A stretch of 64,000 nt of DNA from Thecamonas trahens ATCC 50062 (GCF_000142905.1 NW_013657652.1:1-64000), one strand, 5' to 3'. Shown: positions 36,076-48,472, counted from the first letter of the stretch. Numbers and translations: made by a program. The notes: generated from the letters alone by a model not told the origin.

Positions 36076-39000
36076 TCAGGCCTGGCCACGGCCAAGACCC
36101 CGACCCCGACCTCTTCCACCTCCGCGCCGACTCCGGTGACGACCGCGGCCGGCCTGGGTCTGAGTCTGGGCCTGAGCCTGGGCCTGGGTTTGGCCTCCGT
36201 CTCCAGATGAAGATGGTGGAGCGCTGCGGCCGCGACCACGGCCGCGCCGTCCGCGATTGCGCCGCTCTTTGCGCAGCCTGGCCGCCCGTGACTCGCTGTT
36301 GCTCGCTCCACCACCGTTTGGCGCAGGCGACGCCGCGGACGACGACGAGGGTGGTGCGCGGGTCCGGCTGCGAGAGGCGCGCGGCCGCGGCGCACGGACC
36401 CGCTGGCGATACACCGGCAGGCCGCGAGCGGCCATGAGCTTGGCGACCTCGGCCTCGCCACCGGCTGCGAGCCGGCCCAGTACAAGCGTGAGGAACGAGA
36501 CAATGCCAGCCTTGTCCGACAACGACAGGCCGTCGTTTCGGAGAACACCGCCGAAGAGGTAGTCGCCAAACGCAACCGCAAACGCGTCGTCACAGAGCTC
36601 CGGGGAGCTCGGGTCGAAATACAGCGTTCCGCGGTGAAGCAGAATCGACGCCGACGTCGGCGCCGATCGCAGCTGCACGTCGTCGCTAAAGTAGTACTGC
36701 GCCTGTAGGCCTGGCACGCCGACGACCTGCAGGCCGAGCCGAAGTGGGTCCAGCTCGTACTCCCATTGATCGCGCGGCGATATGCAGTGGTAGCAGTACT
36801 GGACAAGGTGCGGGAGCGTGCTCACCAGCTTTTGATTCCACGCCTCGGCCTCGGGCGCGCTCACCGCCGGCGCGTCGCCCTCGGTGTAGACCGCCACCGA
36901 GAGCGACGCCGCCAGCGACCGGACTCCGGCCTCGCGGAGGAGCGGCGCGAGCGTGCCCAGGTCGCTCTCCGAGAGCGCCAACGTCGGCAGTGCAGTGCCG
37001 ACAAACAAGTCCGCGAGCTGCGGCGCGTCGTTGGCTAGTGCCTGCGCGCCGTGTACAAACGAGTAAAACCGCTTGCCGTCGGCAGGCCCGACGGCGCTCA
37101 CCACAAACACCGGCGTGGTCGCCAGCAGCTCGTGGATCCACCCGACAGGCTCGGCAGAGCCCGGCGCCAGCGCCGCCGCCCGCAGCTGCCGCGCCATCAG
37201 GCCATACAGCTGCCGCAGCAGGTTGTAGTCTGACGGGGGATCAAAGGCAAAGAACACGCCCGGGTACTTGGCCACCAGCCGCGCCACCACCGCGCCCGTC
37301 GTCCCCACGGGCGGCGACTCGGGCACACGAGCCACGTTGACAAACAGCTTCTTGAGCGAGCCCTCGTACCACTCGTCAAGGTACACCACGTCAGCCAGCG
37401 CCCCGGCGTACTCGCTCTGGTTCGAGTGGACTGCCGCAGAGCTCCAGTACACCTCGCCCGAGCTCATCCACTCGCCGCTCACCTGCGCCCCATCGCTGCT
37501 CACACTGCTCGGCACAAACACGCGACGCCCGCCCTGGAACCAGGCCTCGATCCGCGAGAGCTCCGCCGCGCTTGCCAGCTCTGAGAGCAGCTTGTACAGC
37601 GCCGCAAAGAGCTCGACGCCTCCGGCATACTCACACACTCCCACTGCGCTTGCCAGCCCGTCAAGCACTTTGAGCACGCCGTCGACGTCGAGCGAGGTCG
37701 AAATACCCAGCGCGGACAGCAGCGAGCCGTTGCTCACCGTGACCTCCATCATCGGCATGACTTGCGCGATGATGCCCGGAACCTTGTGTGCGCCATCGAG
37801 CTGAAACGCCAGCCGAGCTGCCATTCGGCCCATCGAGGTCCGCACCAGCAGCGCCTCGCCGAGCTGACTCGCTGCACGCGACGCGTACCCGCGGACAACT
37901 GAGCTCGTTCGCTTTGCGTTCTTACCCTTGCCACCGCAGACTTCAGTTCGCACCACGCCGCACAACTTGGCCTCGTACTCGCTCGCCCACAGGCCCGACC
38001 GCTCCCCGTCGTCGTCCAGCAGCGCAAGCATCTTGTCGGCACAATGCCGCGCTGCGCCCACAAACTCGCGAGAGAGCTCGTAGTCGGCAACCTCGTACCG
38101 GAGCCCCGGGCCTGACGGCCAGCCGAGCGCCGCAATAGCGCCGCGCCCGGCCACAACCCGCTGGACAGGCACCACCCGCGGCGCCCGCGCTGCGCCAAAG
38201 AACTCGGCGAGCACCTCGCCCGTCGCCGCCACAGAGCCACACGCCGCACTGTACGCCTCGTGCACAAACGCGACGACCCCGCCCGAGCCGTAGAACAGCT
38301 CCTCGAGCACAGACGAGCCGGTGTAGCACGCTCCGAGGTACATCTCGGTCGGGTGCCAGTACTCGTTCTCGCGCGGCGCTGCCGCTCGCAGCAGCAGCAC
38401 TTTGCGCACGGCCTCGACAATACCGCTGCCGACAACGCCCACCGCCAACAGCGCAAAGACTCCGAGTGCCTCGAGCTCGCCATGCCCGACCGCAGTAACT
38501 GTTCTCGTGTGCGGATCGCGGCTCCGTCCCGCGCGAGCCAGCGACGGCACCACATGAGCCTCGAGCACGCTCGCCACCGACGGCTCGCGGATGCCGAGCA
38601 CGCTCAAATACGCTCGCACGCTCGCGCGGACCATTGGTTCGGACGCAAGCTGTGCCACGGCGTCGCGCGCCACAAGCCGGAACTTGCTGTCGGTAGCTGC
38701 CAGCTGGGCAAGCGCCGCCAGCTCAGCATCGCTCCCCTCGCATGCAAGCTCGAGCGGCGCAAAGACCGGCGTCGCAGAGCTCCGCACCTGGCCGACCGTA
38801 AGCACGGCGCCCGACGATGCCATCGGAAAAAGCGGGACGCCCGCCGAGGCTAGGTCGTCAGCCGGCACTTGCGCCCGCGCGCAGTAAGCATACACCGCGC
38901 TCGTCCACTCGCCGACGCTGGCAATGCCCGCCGACGCCAGCGTCACCGCCAGACTCGTGCCTTTGAGCTTGCTGCCAAACGCCACAAAGACGTCGGTGTC

Positions 39001-40536
39001 AAACGAGCGCACGCCGAGCCGAGCGAGCACGTCGGCAAAACTTGGGTCCTGAGCCGCCGCCGCCGCCAGCTCGGCGTCGACATACTCGAGGCCACAGAGC
39101 GAGGCCAGGAGCGCAGGCGGCGCAATGGCCAGCGCGTCAGTTGACGGCAGCAGCGCGGCCTTTGGCTTGATCCACCGCCCGCGCTCAGAGAGCACGCACG
39201 CGCTCGACCGCAGCGCGTCGATGACCCGCGGGACCAGGTGCGCAAACTCAGCTTCGACTGTCGCCGCCGCACCACGCCCGGGCGCAGGCAGCATCCGCAG
39301 TAGCAGTGCGGCTTGCTGCATGCTCACTTCGCTGCTGCCTCCCGACGCGGCGTCGCGAAAGTGCGCCAGCGCGCCGAGCACAGCCTCGGGCACTTGTCGC
39401 AGCAGCCACTCGTTCCATGGCCCGGCCTTGAGGTCTTCCCGATCGGCAGCAACCAGAAAGTCAGCCTGGACAAGAAACGGGAGGCCGTACGACCGCACAG
39501 GCAAAAAAGCGTACAGCGGCTCGGCGCTCAGCTCGGCGAGTGACGCAAGGTACTCGGTGCGGAACGCGATGACAATCTCCGACAGGGCCACGCCGGCCCG
39601 CTTCTCCTCACGCGCCGATGCTGGCGGCACCACAACCGTCTTATACACCAGGAACGCGTGGGCGGCGCCCCCGGGCTGCGAGGTAATGACAACCTGGCCG
39701 CCGCACGCCGCGCCGTCAACCGGTGCGTCCGGCGCATCGGGCGCATTGTATGCCAGTGCGCTTTGTGCTGCCTCGCGGGCGTAAACGTGTGCCACTCCGT
39801 CGCGGACGAGCGTCAGGCGTCGCAGCTTGCGGAGAAAGAGCAGGAGCGTGTGGCCAATCGATGCGCCCAGATCGTCGAACAGCGACGCTGCCGAGCTCGC
39901 CGACGCAAAGCTCTCCATCAGCGGGAGGACAATGGCCGTGGCGGCCTTGCCATCAAGGCCGACCGGCGGCGGAACGCCCAGCACCTCGCGGGCGTCGCCA
40001 TCAATCCACTCGGGCACCACAAATCCAAGGCCGACCTCGGCCGAGTCGTCGGCGACACCGGGCGGCTTGGCTGCAAACTGAAAGGCGTAGCCGTTGGAGA
40101 CCAGAGCCGGAGCGTGCGAGACCATAAAGACCGACTTGAAGCCGATGCCCTTTTCGCCGATGTAGCCGAGCGCAGTCTTCTTTGTCGAGTCGCCGATGTT
40201 GCACAGAGCACGGACGTCGCGCTCACGAAAGCCGAGCTCGTTGTTGAGCAGGACGATGCGAGCCTTGTCATCGTGTCCTCCAAGCAAATGGACTTCAAGA
40301 CCAGGCTCAGCTCCATTAGCATAGCTATTATCATCAGCATTCTGAATGAGCTCCAGGAGAAAGTGTGTCTCCGACTTGTAGATGTCCGACGAGAGTGTGG
40401 TGAGCGCTCTCTGGAGGGCTTCATGCAGGAAAGACACCACTTCAGACGAGGCGCTCTGGTGGACGCCCCACTTACTCCGGATGTCTTCCACCACATGCCT
40501 AGCAAGTGCAACTCCTTCCGCTTGCTCTTCCGCCAT
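36076..40536 (-). CDS. NO VEIN/sacsin-type HSP90-like ATPase protein
   Basis: 1486 residues in one exon. Residues about 30-300 form a GHKL (HSP90/histidine-kinase-type) ATPase: HFLLELIQNADDNSY carries the N-box, then LCNIGDSTKK and GYIGEKGIGFKSVF with the glycine lid, followed by an FAxxPPG-like segment. This arrangement is the sacsin/NO VEIN module. The remaining 1100 residues are mostly helical with no recognised domain. The C-terminal 90 residues are Arg/Gly-rich (GRRGRGRGRS and GRHRSRRGGGRGRGRG), an RGG-like tail likely to bind RNA. Plant NO VEIN acts in cell-fate and trafficking, sacsin as a chaperone; the role here is unknown. ATG at 40536 is used; the frame is open 13 codons further without ATG. 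Confidence 0.85.
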   Translation of the reverse strand: MAEEQAEGVALARHVVEDIRSKWGVHQSASSEVVSFLHEALQRALTTLSSDIYKSETHFLLELIQNADDNSYANGAEPGLEVHLLGGHDDKARIVLLNNELGFRERDVRALCNIGDSTKKTALGYIGEKGIGFKSVFMVSHAPALVSNGYAFQFAAKPPGVADDSAEVGLGFVVPEWIDGDAREVLGVPPPVGLDGKAATAIVLPLMESFASASSAASLFDDLGASIGHTLLLFLRKLRRLTLVRDGVAHVYAREAAQSALAYNAPDAPDAPVDGAACGGQVVITSQPGGAAHAFLVYKTVVVPPASAREEKRAGVALSEIVIAFRTEYLASLAELSAEPLYAFLPVRSYGLPFLVQADFLVAADREDLKAGPWNEWLLRQVPEAVLGALAHFRDAASGGSSEVSMQQAALLLRMLPAPGRGAAATVEAEFAHLVPRVIDALRSSACVLSERGRWIKPKAALLPSTDALAIAPPALLASLCGLEYVDAELAAAAAQDPSFADVLARLGVRSFDTDVFVAFGSKLKGTSLAVTLASAGIASVGEWTSAVYAYCARAQVPADDLASAGVPLFPMASSGAVLTVGQVRSSATPVFAPLELACEGSDAELAALAQLAATDSKFRLVARDAVAQLASEPMVRASVRAYLSVLGIREPSVASVLEAHVVPSLARAGRSRDPHTRTVTAVGHGELEALGVFALLAVGVVGSGIVEAVRKVLLLRAAAPRENEYWHPTEMYLGACYTGSSVLEELFYGSGGVVAFVHEAYSAACGSVAATGEVLAEFFGAARAPRVVPVQRVVAGRGAIAALGWPSGPGLRYEVADYELSREFVGAARHCADKMLALLDDDGERSGLWASEYEAKLCGVVRTEVCGGKGKNAKRTSSVVRGYASRAASQLGEALLVRTSMGRMAARLAFQLDGAHKVPGIIAQVMPMMEVTVSNGSLLSALGISTSLDVDGVLKVLDGLASAVGVCEYAGGVELFAALYKLLSELASAAELSRIEAWFQGGRRVFVPSSVSSDGAQVSGEWMSSGEVYWSSAAVHSNQSEYAGALADVVYLDEWYEGSLKKLFVNVARVPESPPVGTTGAVVARLVAKYPGVFFAFDPPSDYNLLRQLYGLMARQLRAAALAPGSAEPVGWIHELLATTPVFVVSAVGPADGKRFYSFVHGAQALANDAPQLADLFVGTALPTLALSESDLGTLAPLLREAGVRSLAASLSVAVYTEGDAPAVSAPEAEAWNQKLVSTLPHLVQYCYHCISPRDQWEYELDPLRLGLQVVGVPGLQAQYYFSDDVQLRSAPTSASILLHRGTLYFDPSSPELCDDAFAVAFGDYLFGGVLRNDGLSLSDKAGIVSFLTLVLGRLAAGGEAEVAKLMAARGLPVYRQRVRAPRPRASRSRTRAPPSSSSAASPAPNGGGASNSESRAARLRKERRNRGRRGRGRGRSAPPSSSGDGGQTQAQAQAQTQTQAGRGRHRSRRGGGRGRGRGLGRGQA

Positions 40537-41064
40537 TCTTCCTGAGCACCAGCCAGAGTCGAGTCTGTCCTTCACCTTTCCTCTCCCAGCCGAGCTGGCC
40601 TTGGTCTTTGTCTCGCTCGCCGTCTCCGTCTCCGTCTCCCGGCCTCGTTCGGTGGCATTGTCGGCACTCTTCGGTCACTCATCGTACTTGCCCTCCCCAC
40701 ACCGCATTCACCCATGTGGTGGCATAAAGATCACGGCATACTAGCTTTGAGTATGGGTAGGTAACGATTGCTAGAGCTGATCAGCATGCTGGCGATGATG
40801 TCTATCGGTCGCACCATTGCCATCGCCTTTACCATGACCATAACTACGGCCATCTCGACCCCCCCCCCCCTCCCCCTCCCCCCCCCCCCCCCCTCCCTCT
40901 TTGCTTCTACACACCACCATGAGGTTGTCGATCACATGGCGCGATCGTGCTGCTGCAATTCCGTCCCGCCCAAGAGTGTGAGAGCCAAACCTGTCACACT
41001 GCCCACTGCCCCCTCGCTCTCTCCGGTGCCACCCGACCACCTCACCTCCTCACCCTCCGCCTCC
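40537..41064. other. Divergent intergenic region with C-tract
   Basis: Lies between the NO VEIN-type gene and the UNC80-like gene. A nearly pure C stretch occurs at about 40860-40893. The UNC80-like frame is open from 40768, and ATGs at 40786, 40936 and 41065 are in frame. I chose 41065 because upstream residues are low complexity and include the C-tract. Confidence 0.5.
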
Positions 41065-44000
41065 ATGGAGGAGACTACTGAGCAGTCGGGGTCAGAGCAA
41101 GGAAAAGGGACACGCGCGAGTCCTTCCAATGCAGGTACAGGGTGGAAGAGAGCACAGAAGCTTCTGTCGTCATCTGTCTTGCTCACACCGCAGAGAGGAG
41201 GCGCTGGCGCGGGCGAGTCTGCAAACAGGGCTACTCTGGGTGGCCCTCAGGTACCGCCCACACTGCCGCCACCGACGTCTACAAGGGCTGATGTTCCCAA
41301 CTTGGCAACGTTGGCTTCCGTTCCGAGGACAGCTACCTCATGGGACGCTCTAGTGCCGAGAACTCAGCCACATCCAGCGGCAGGGCTCTCCCCGCCGTCG
41401 CCGGCCTCGCTGGCCGCTGTGGTCGTGGCGTCGACGAAGGCTGACAAAATGGGCAAAGATCTGGCATCGCACACGGACAAAGCCAAGCTGACGCTCAGAT
41501 CTATGGCTCTTCTGCCGCACGATGCGCTGGCTGGCGCCCCGTCCGAGGTTCATGCTCTCCTCTCGTCGCTGGCACTCCACATGGGGCACATTATGACCGT
41601 TCTCGCCGCGCCCAAGTACGACAGCGTTGCGGTTCTCCCGTCATTCCCGCTACTTCTCCGCATTGCGGCTGCACCGTTCCGTACTGCCCGTGCACTTGCG
41701 CCCGTGGTCTCACACTCGCCAAGCGCGGCATCGACTGCGTGTGCGCGTGCCTTTGACGTTGCCGGCGTCACCGCTCTCGAAATGATCGAGGCGGCGCTAG
41801 TCTCGCGGCCGGCCTCGCGTGCTGCGCACATGTCGTCAGCGTCGGCACCGCTCCTACTGTCGTTTGCTGCTCAGGTTCTCGACGGCGTGGTCGAGATTGC
41901 CCACGACGGCCTTGCCTCGCTGCTCGGCTTTCTTGGCGCACTGGCGCGGATGCTCCCACCGCAAGCCATCGGTGACTATCTCGACGTGCTCCTCCCGCCG
42001 CTCTTTCACCTCGAGGCTGCGCTGAGCACCATTGCGCCGCACTCGTCGCTCCCCGAGTTCCGGGCCCGCATCGCCGATGTCTACGCCTTGCTCTTTGACT
42101 CGTGTCCACACGCACTCTGTGCGGCGTTTGTTGAGGCCTCTGCATCGAAGGACAAGCTTGTAGCGACTGCAGCTAGCTCGTACGTTCTCCTTCACTGGCG
42201 CGACGTGTGCTGCGTCACTGAGCTGCAACCTGCGCAGCTCTTTGCGCACACGCTTGCATCTGCTGCGCCAGACTTTGGCTCCATCCCGATTCCCGTCATC
42301 GATCTCGGCGGGCCGTACGTCCATGCGGTACTTTCTGCCGTGCTTGACTCGCCGGACAACGATCCGCTCCTTGCCGCGCTCCTGCCGCACCTATCGCCGT
42401 TCGTCGCACCGCACGCAACGGTGTGGATGGCAGAGCGGCTGGCTAACTCTGCGACGCCGCATCCCAAGCGGCTGCTCAAGATCTATGTTCGGCTGATGGA
42501 GACAGGCGGGCCGACGCTGGCGCTCGATCTTGCGGCCACCGTGTATCCGCTTATGTCGTCGTCTCCACTGTGGAGCGGACAGAGCTTGGCGATGGCGAGG
42601 GCGGTCAAGACAACGCTCCGTCTCACACCCTCGGTCTTCTACGGCCCGTTTGCCGCCGCACTCTCGGCCGGCTCTGGAGTCGCCGCTCATGCGCCCACAG
42701 TTGCACTCCTCAAGTACCTGCTCTCGCTGGAGGACCTGTTTGGGCCTCTCGGACCGCTCACCTACCTCCCGGCGGACGTGCTCGCGTCAGCGCTCGAGTT
42801 GACGCCTCTGGCCTTTGGCACGCATGCCTTGCTCCACTACGCTGGGATCTGGGTGGCAGCGCGGCGGGCGGCCAAAGACTCTGGCGCGTCCTTTCAACGG
42901 CTTGTTGCTCACGTCGGAATGTGGGAAGCGGCAATTGCGTGCGTGCTTGCGGCAGCGACGCCGTCGCCGGGCACTCTGTGGATTCATCCCATCCCGACTC
43001 GTGTCCTCATTGTTCAGCTCTGGTACCATACTCGCAAGCTGGCGCGGACGCCGCTTGGTCCAGTCTGGTCGTCGATTGCACTCGCCTGGCTCGGCGAAGC
43101 CGTGGCCGCACTCGGTGACTCGGTCCTCACTCCAGCAGACGCGGCACTGTGGAGCGCGCTGAGTGAAGCAACCCACGCTGCGCACCCGCCGCTCGGCCAC
43201 ATCCTTCCGCGACTTGATGCGCACCTCTCGGGGATCCTGCGGCTGTTCAAGGTCATTATGATCCACCTCCAACCACCGGAGCTCGATGAGCTGCTCGGTC
43301 CGCTGTGGACCCTCCTTAACAGCGCATCGTACGATGCAGTCCAAAACGCTCTCTTTCTGCTCCTCTTTGCGCTGCGGCACAAAGACTACGGGCCATCGGC
43401 CAACGCGCGGCTGCAATCGCTGTTTGATCCAGCCGCTACGCCCGAGCCGGGTAACCGGGTGGCGGCGCTGGAGCGGTTTGTGGTTGTTTGGAATCATCGA
43501 CACTTTCTTGCCCGCAAAGAGGGCGTCATTACCAAGAGGCGCGAGTACTCGCATATCCCGTTCCAGCCTACGCGGGTCGGCTCGCTTGACATGTCGGTCC
43601 GCTCGCAGTGGGAGGCGTCGAGCTCGGCGCATGCGGTGTACACGCCGGCAGCAACGGTGGCGTTTGAAGCGACAGATGTGTTCAATGGCGAGCGCGGGGC
43701 ACGCGCGCGGCTGGCTTCAGCGGCGCTAGCGTCGTCTCGGTCGCCATCGGCTGCAAACCGGGCGCCGCCGCGCCACCACCGCGGCACTGTGGAGCGCGCT
43801 GAGTGAAGCAACCCACGCTGCGCACCCGCCGCTCGGCCACGTCCTTCCGCGACTTGATGCGCACCTCTCGGGGATCCTGCGGCTGTTCAAGGTCATTATG
43901 ATCCACCTCCAACCGCCGGAGCTCGATGAGCTGCTCGGTCCGCTGTGGACCCTCCTTAACAGCGCATCGTACGATGCAGTCCAAAACGCTCTCTTTCTGC

Positions 44001-47000
44001 TCCTCTTTGCGCTGCGGCACAAAGACTACGGGCCGTCGGCCAACGCGCGGCTGCAATCGCTGTTTGATCCAGCCGCTACGCCCGAGCCGGGTAACCGGGT
44101 GGCGGCGCTGGAGCGGTTTGTGGTTGTTTGGAATCATCGACACTTTCTTGCCCGCAAAGAGGGCGTCATTACCAAGAGGCGCGAGTACTCGCATATCCCG
44201 TTCCAGCCTACGCGGGTCGGCTCGCTTGACATGTCGGTCCGCTCGCAGTGGGAGGCGTCGAGCTCGGCGCATGCGGTGTACACGCCGGCAGCAACGGTGG
44301 CGTTTGAAGCGACAGATGTGTTCAATGGCGAGCGCGGGGCGCGCGCGCGGCTGGCTTCAGCGGCGCTAGCGTCGTCTCGGTCGCCATCGGCTGCAAACCG
44401 GGCGCCGCCGCCGCCGCCACCGACGCCGCCGACAGGCCTCACCAACAGCGCACACGGGCGGCGTGGCGGAGCCAACGGCGCGGCAGATGACTCGCCGTCG
44501 TCGCTCGACCTCACCAACTTGCTCTCGCGACCGCTAGCCACGTCGGACGACCTTCCGCAGTGGCTGCAGGACATGCAAGCCGAGTTGCTGGCCATGGAGC
44601 GGATGCACGCCAACTCGACAACTGCCGAAATCTATGCTGAAGACGAGTTCTCGTCGCGGGCTTCGTCGCGAATCCGTGACGAGACTCGGGCACGGATTGC
44701 CCGCCAGCGGACCCGACTGGCGTCGGGCTCTATTGCGGTCCACGTCTCCAAGTACCACCAGAAGCTTGCCGCCATCGACCAGATGTACTACGCCGACCTC
44801 GAGGCCAAGCGGAAGCACAAGCGGAGCGCAGCGCATGGAGCGGGCGGAGAGGCGAACGAGGAAAAGGGCACAACGTTTGGCGACGACTCGATTGTGTTGG
44901 GCGGTCCTCGGCCGCTGGACGACTCGTGGGATTCGGACGACGAGTTTGAGGCCTCCGACGACTCGCGGACATCGACGGAGTCTCTGCATCGTTTGCGGCG
45001 ACTGCGGCTCCCGCACTCGCAGCTTTACCATATTGTCCACACCGAGTCGGGGGTCGAGCAGGTGGCGATTCGGCAGGGCTACGGGCTCTCGCCGGGCTCG
45101 GCCGGCGGCGGCGGATATGGCGGGATCGACGGGTGTGGTAGTGGCGGCGGGCGGCGGCGGGTGAGCTCGGCGATCGGCTCGGCGTCACCCGGAGTAGGCG
45201 TGGAGGGGCCAGCCGGTGCAGCTCCATCGTCTGTGACGGTTGTGGGCTTGGACGGTCTTAATCCTGCGTTTCTACATGCAGAGCCAGAAGCGTTTGAGTT
45301 TCCGCGTGCCTTTGGCCAGCTCATTTCGTGGGTGGTCTCCTCGATGCACGATGACGATCGGGCAGTGGCGACGCTTGCGGTGGCGGTAGTTACTGACTGT
45401 GTGGCTCAGAACGCGCCGCTCTTTCTGCACTACATCTTTGAGTCGATTTTTGACGCCGTCGACGAGCCAATGGCACAAGAGGCACACCTATCAACGCTGG
45501 CAACAATCCGGGCATCACTTGTCGAGATCACGCCCGAGTTTGCGTATCACACCTTCAACTACCTGCTTGGGCTCTGTCTCTGGTACAAGGCGCAGGCACG
45601 CGACGTGGACGTCATCTCGGCGATGGTGCTTCCGCTCATGGCTCGGCTCATCCCGCACATTCCCGGCTTTTCACTGCGGGCTCTGCGGCGCGAGCGAGGC
45701 GAGTTTCTACTCTCGACGCTACCGTCGGTGTACGCGACGTCGGCGCGGGAGCGCGATCGCGCTGCGGCGCGCAAGCGAAAGCGGGACATGCTGGCGTCGC
45801 GCGGAGCGGCCCAGATTCGCAAGTCGACGCCGCCAGGCACGGTAGCTGCTGCGTTTCTCGCGGTGCCCTCGCGACACGACACCCAGCGCGACCACGACGT
45901 GCTGGTCCAGGCGCGGATTCTCGCAAGTCGGTCGGTGTGGCGGCCGCCACTGTGGTTCGAGACGGCGGCGCTCGATGTGGCCAAGCTCACGTTTATGCAC
46001 GCGCTGCTTGAGGCGCTCTCGTTCGAGGTGCTGTACTTTGAGGAGATTCTCTCGCGGCCGTTTGCGCACACCCACCTCCTCCGAGTCGCCGCAAGCCCGG
46101 CTGGCTCTGGCCTAGCAAGCAGCCGCGGCGGCGGGCCGCGCTCGGGCTCACTCTCGCCGCTGGTCTCGTCACGAGCCGGACCGAACGGCAGGCCGGGGGT
46201 GGAAGTGCCGCAGCGGACCGGGCCGGCGTCGTGGCTCGACGTGGCGAAGGAGCCGCCGCCGCCGCCGCCGCCGCCGGGGGTGCAGCTTGTGGAGCGGATG
46301 GGACTTGATGCGGTGGCATGCGTCCATGGCACCAAGCTGCGCGTGTGGCTCCGGCTAGTGCGGCAGCTCCTGGAGCTGATGCCGTGTGACTCGCGGCGGC
46401 TTGGGCCGCTGATGTCGTGCGTGACGCGGCTAATGCAGATGAGGTCGGACGACGAGAGTGTGGTGCGGCTTGCACTGGACGTCTTTGTGTGCGCTGTGCC
46501 GCGGTTCACACTCTTCTTCCGCAAATCAGACGGCTATGCGCTGGTACTGCCGCCGCTGCTCGCGCTTTATGCGCGGGTCGGCTTCCACCAGGTCATTCGA
46601 TCGCTCATCGAGGACGCGTGGCTGCTGCTGCTCTCGTACGCGCCGCGCACGTTTGTGCTCCATGCGCTGGCGGCACTCGGAACGCCGTCAGCGGCCGGGC
46701 AGTCCGAGGCGACGGTCCTGCTGGAGCTGCTGGTCTCGGGCATGCCGCTTGCGCTAGGCGCGACGGCCGAGGCCGGGCAGCCCGCGCACTCCCGCGACCA
46801 TGTGGCGTCGCGGGAGAACCTTGTGCGGCTTGTGGTCTCTGTCGTTGCACTGGACCCGTTCTCGTCGCGGACGCTGGCGTACCTGGGCATCCTGCACCGC
46901 TTGCTGCCGCAGCTGGTCGAGACAGCGACGTTTGCGGGTGCGATGTGGAGCGCGCCGTTTGAGGCGCTGTTCACTGCGCTTGATGCAGCGTTTTCCAAGC

Positions 47001-48472
47001 CGCGCGCGCTGGTCGGCTTGCCGCTCGCAAACGGAGTGGCACTGCTTGAGGTTGTAGCCCGGTTCGCGCGGCTGGGTGGGAGCTTCTCGTCGGCGCACGC
47101 GAGAATGGTACGCCGGGTCATGGGTACGATGCTCTGTGCGTCGACGCCAAGTGCGCTGGCCGAGGCCGGCGAGGGGCGTGGCGGCAGCCGCGGTGGCGGA
47201 AGACCGCAGGACGAGGGAGAGCCGTTGGAGAGCCAACGGAGCAGCAGCTCCGAGGCCGCGAGCGCGTCGGTCGGCCTCGAGTGGTTCAACGAGCGGCTGG
47301 TGGAACGGGCGCTTGCGGCCGGCGACGCGTCGCCGCAGCTCGGGGCGATGCTGGACGCAGTGGCGCTGGCTGTGGTGGACTTTGTGCAAGGCATGGCACA
47401 GTGGCCGGGCTCGGGCGTCCTGCTCGCTGGCTTGCGCACGCTGCTGCAGCGGTATCCCCACCGGCTCTCGCTCAACGTGTCTGCGCATGTGGTGACGCCA
47501 CTGTTCCCGCTGACACTTGCGGCGCACACGGCAGCGTCTGTCCGCGACGCGCTGATGCTCCTTGTTGTGGCGCTGCTAGAGGCGTCCGACTTTGACGTTC
47601 TCCCGCCACTAGTGAGCGCGCTGGCCAAGCTGGTGCCAACGCTCGCGTCGACCGGGTACAAGACTAGCTCGCGAGTGTGGGCCAAGCTGGGGCGGACGCT
47701 CGGCAAGGCACGGCGCAAGGCGCGGATCCCAGAGCCAAGCAGTGGTGGGCTGCCGCTCCCAATTGTGCTCCGGGTCCTTGTCCCTGTGGCGCTGTACTAC
47801 GGAAGCGGTGAGCATGCCACAGCACACGCGCCACACCGGCACTGGCCGCAGCTCCTCCGACTCCTCCTTCCGACGCTGCACGAGCCAGACACGCCTGGGT
47901 TTTGCGTGGCAGTCCTCGCGCTACGGAGCATGCTCCTCCGCGGCTCGCCATATGTGGTCTCGACATGGCCGGCGGCGGCGGTGGCCATCAATCGGGCGCG
48001 CGAACTCCGTGGGCTCGTAAGGTTTGCCCTCTCTGCGCCGGCGCTGCGCAGGCTCGACGCGGCGCTGGCAAACGGCCCAGCATCATCTGCAGAGCTACGG
48101 TCCGAGTGGCTCACGCTCTGCTCACGGCTGGCGTCGTTTGAGCGGCACGTCCTTGGCTACGACCTTGACTCTGAGCCGGCGCCCTCGTTCTCAGCGTCGA
48201 CGGCTGCGTTCCAAGTTCCGGCGATTGCTATCACGACGGCGACGCCGGTCAAGACTGCTGTCTCCACCAGCGAGTCTGACGATGAGGGCGCGGATGCCAG
48301 CGCCCGCCTGGACGACGGCGCTACTCCTAGCGCTCGGCGCGACAGCTGCAGCTCGGACTCGGGCTCCACCAGCAATGGCGGCCGTAGAGCCGGCACAGCG
48401 CAGTACTCGTCGTCTCACACCTCATCCTCCGAGTATTCGTTCGAGGGCGTGACGATCCAATCTCGGGAGTAG
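41065..48472 (+). CDS. UNC80: UNC80-like giant helical-repeat protein, frame broken by a 640-bp duplication
   Basis: The frame runs from ATG at 41065 (MEETTEQSGS) to a stop at 43806. A second frame covers the interval 43781-48472. Positions 43141-43780 and 43781-44420 are near-identical; because 640 is not a multiple of three, the repeat breaks the frame. Counting the repeat once leaves 2256 codons, exactly in frame. Ordered resemblances to UNC80 include LERFVVVWNHRHFL, FNYLLGLCLWYKAQA and the segment LFFRKSDGYALVLPPLLALY. UNC80 is a large HEAT/ARM-like subunit that stabilises NALCN cation channels. A generic helical-repeat protein is the alternative. The break could be an assembly artefact joining two alleles, or a true duplication inactivating the gene. 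Confidence 0.62.
43141..43780 (+). repeat. 640-bp direct tandem duplication, copy 1
   Basis: Starts at GCGGCACTGTGGAGCG. It is followed at once by copy 2, and only about four substitutions were seen between them (for example CACATCC versus CACGTCC and CAACCACC versus CAACCGCC). At the 3' end copy 1 reads GCGCCACCACC where copy 2 continues with a longer GCC run encoding poly-proline. Confidence 0.95.
43781..44420 (+). repeat. 640-bp direct tandem duplication, copy 2
   Basis: Second copy, in direct orientation with no spacer. It restores the downstream reading frame of the UNC80-like gene, so copy 2 continues into the C-terminal two thirds of the protein. The junction lies at a GC-rich CCN run that could have promoted slippage, unequal crossing-over or mis-assembly. 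Confidence 0.95.

Noticed and set aside
41065-43806. Treating the two UNC80-like frames as two separate genes
   Set aside because: They share a duplicated segment, and counting it once gives one exact continuous frame.
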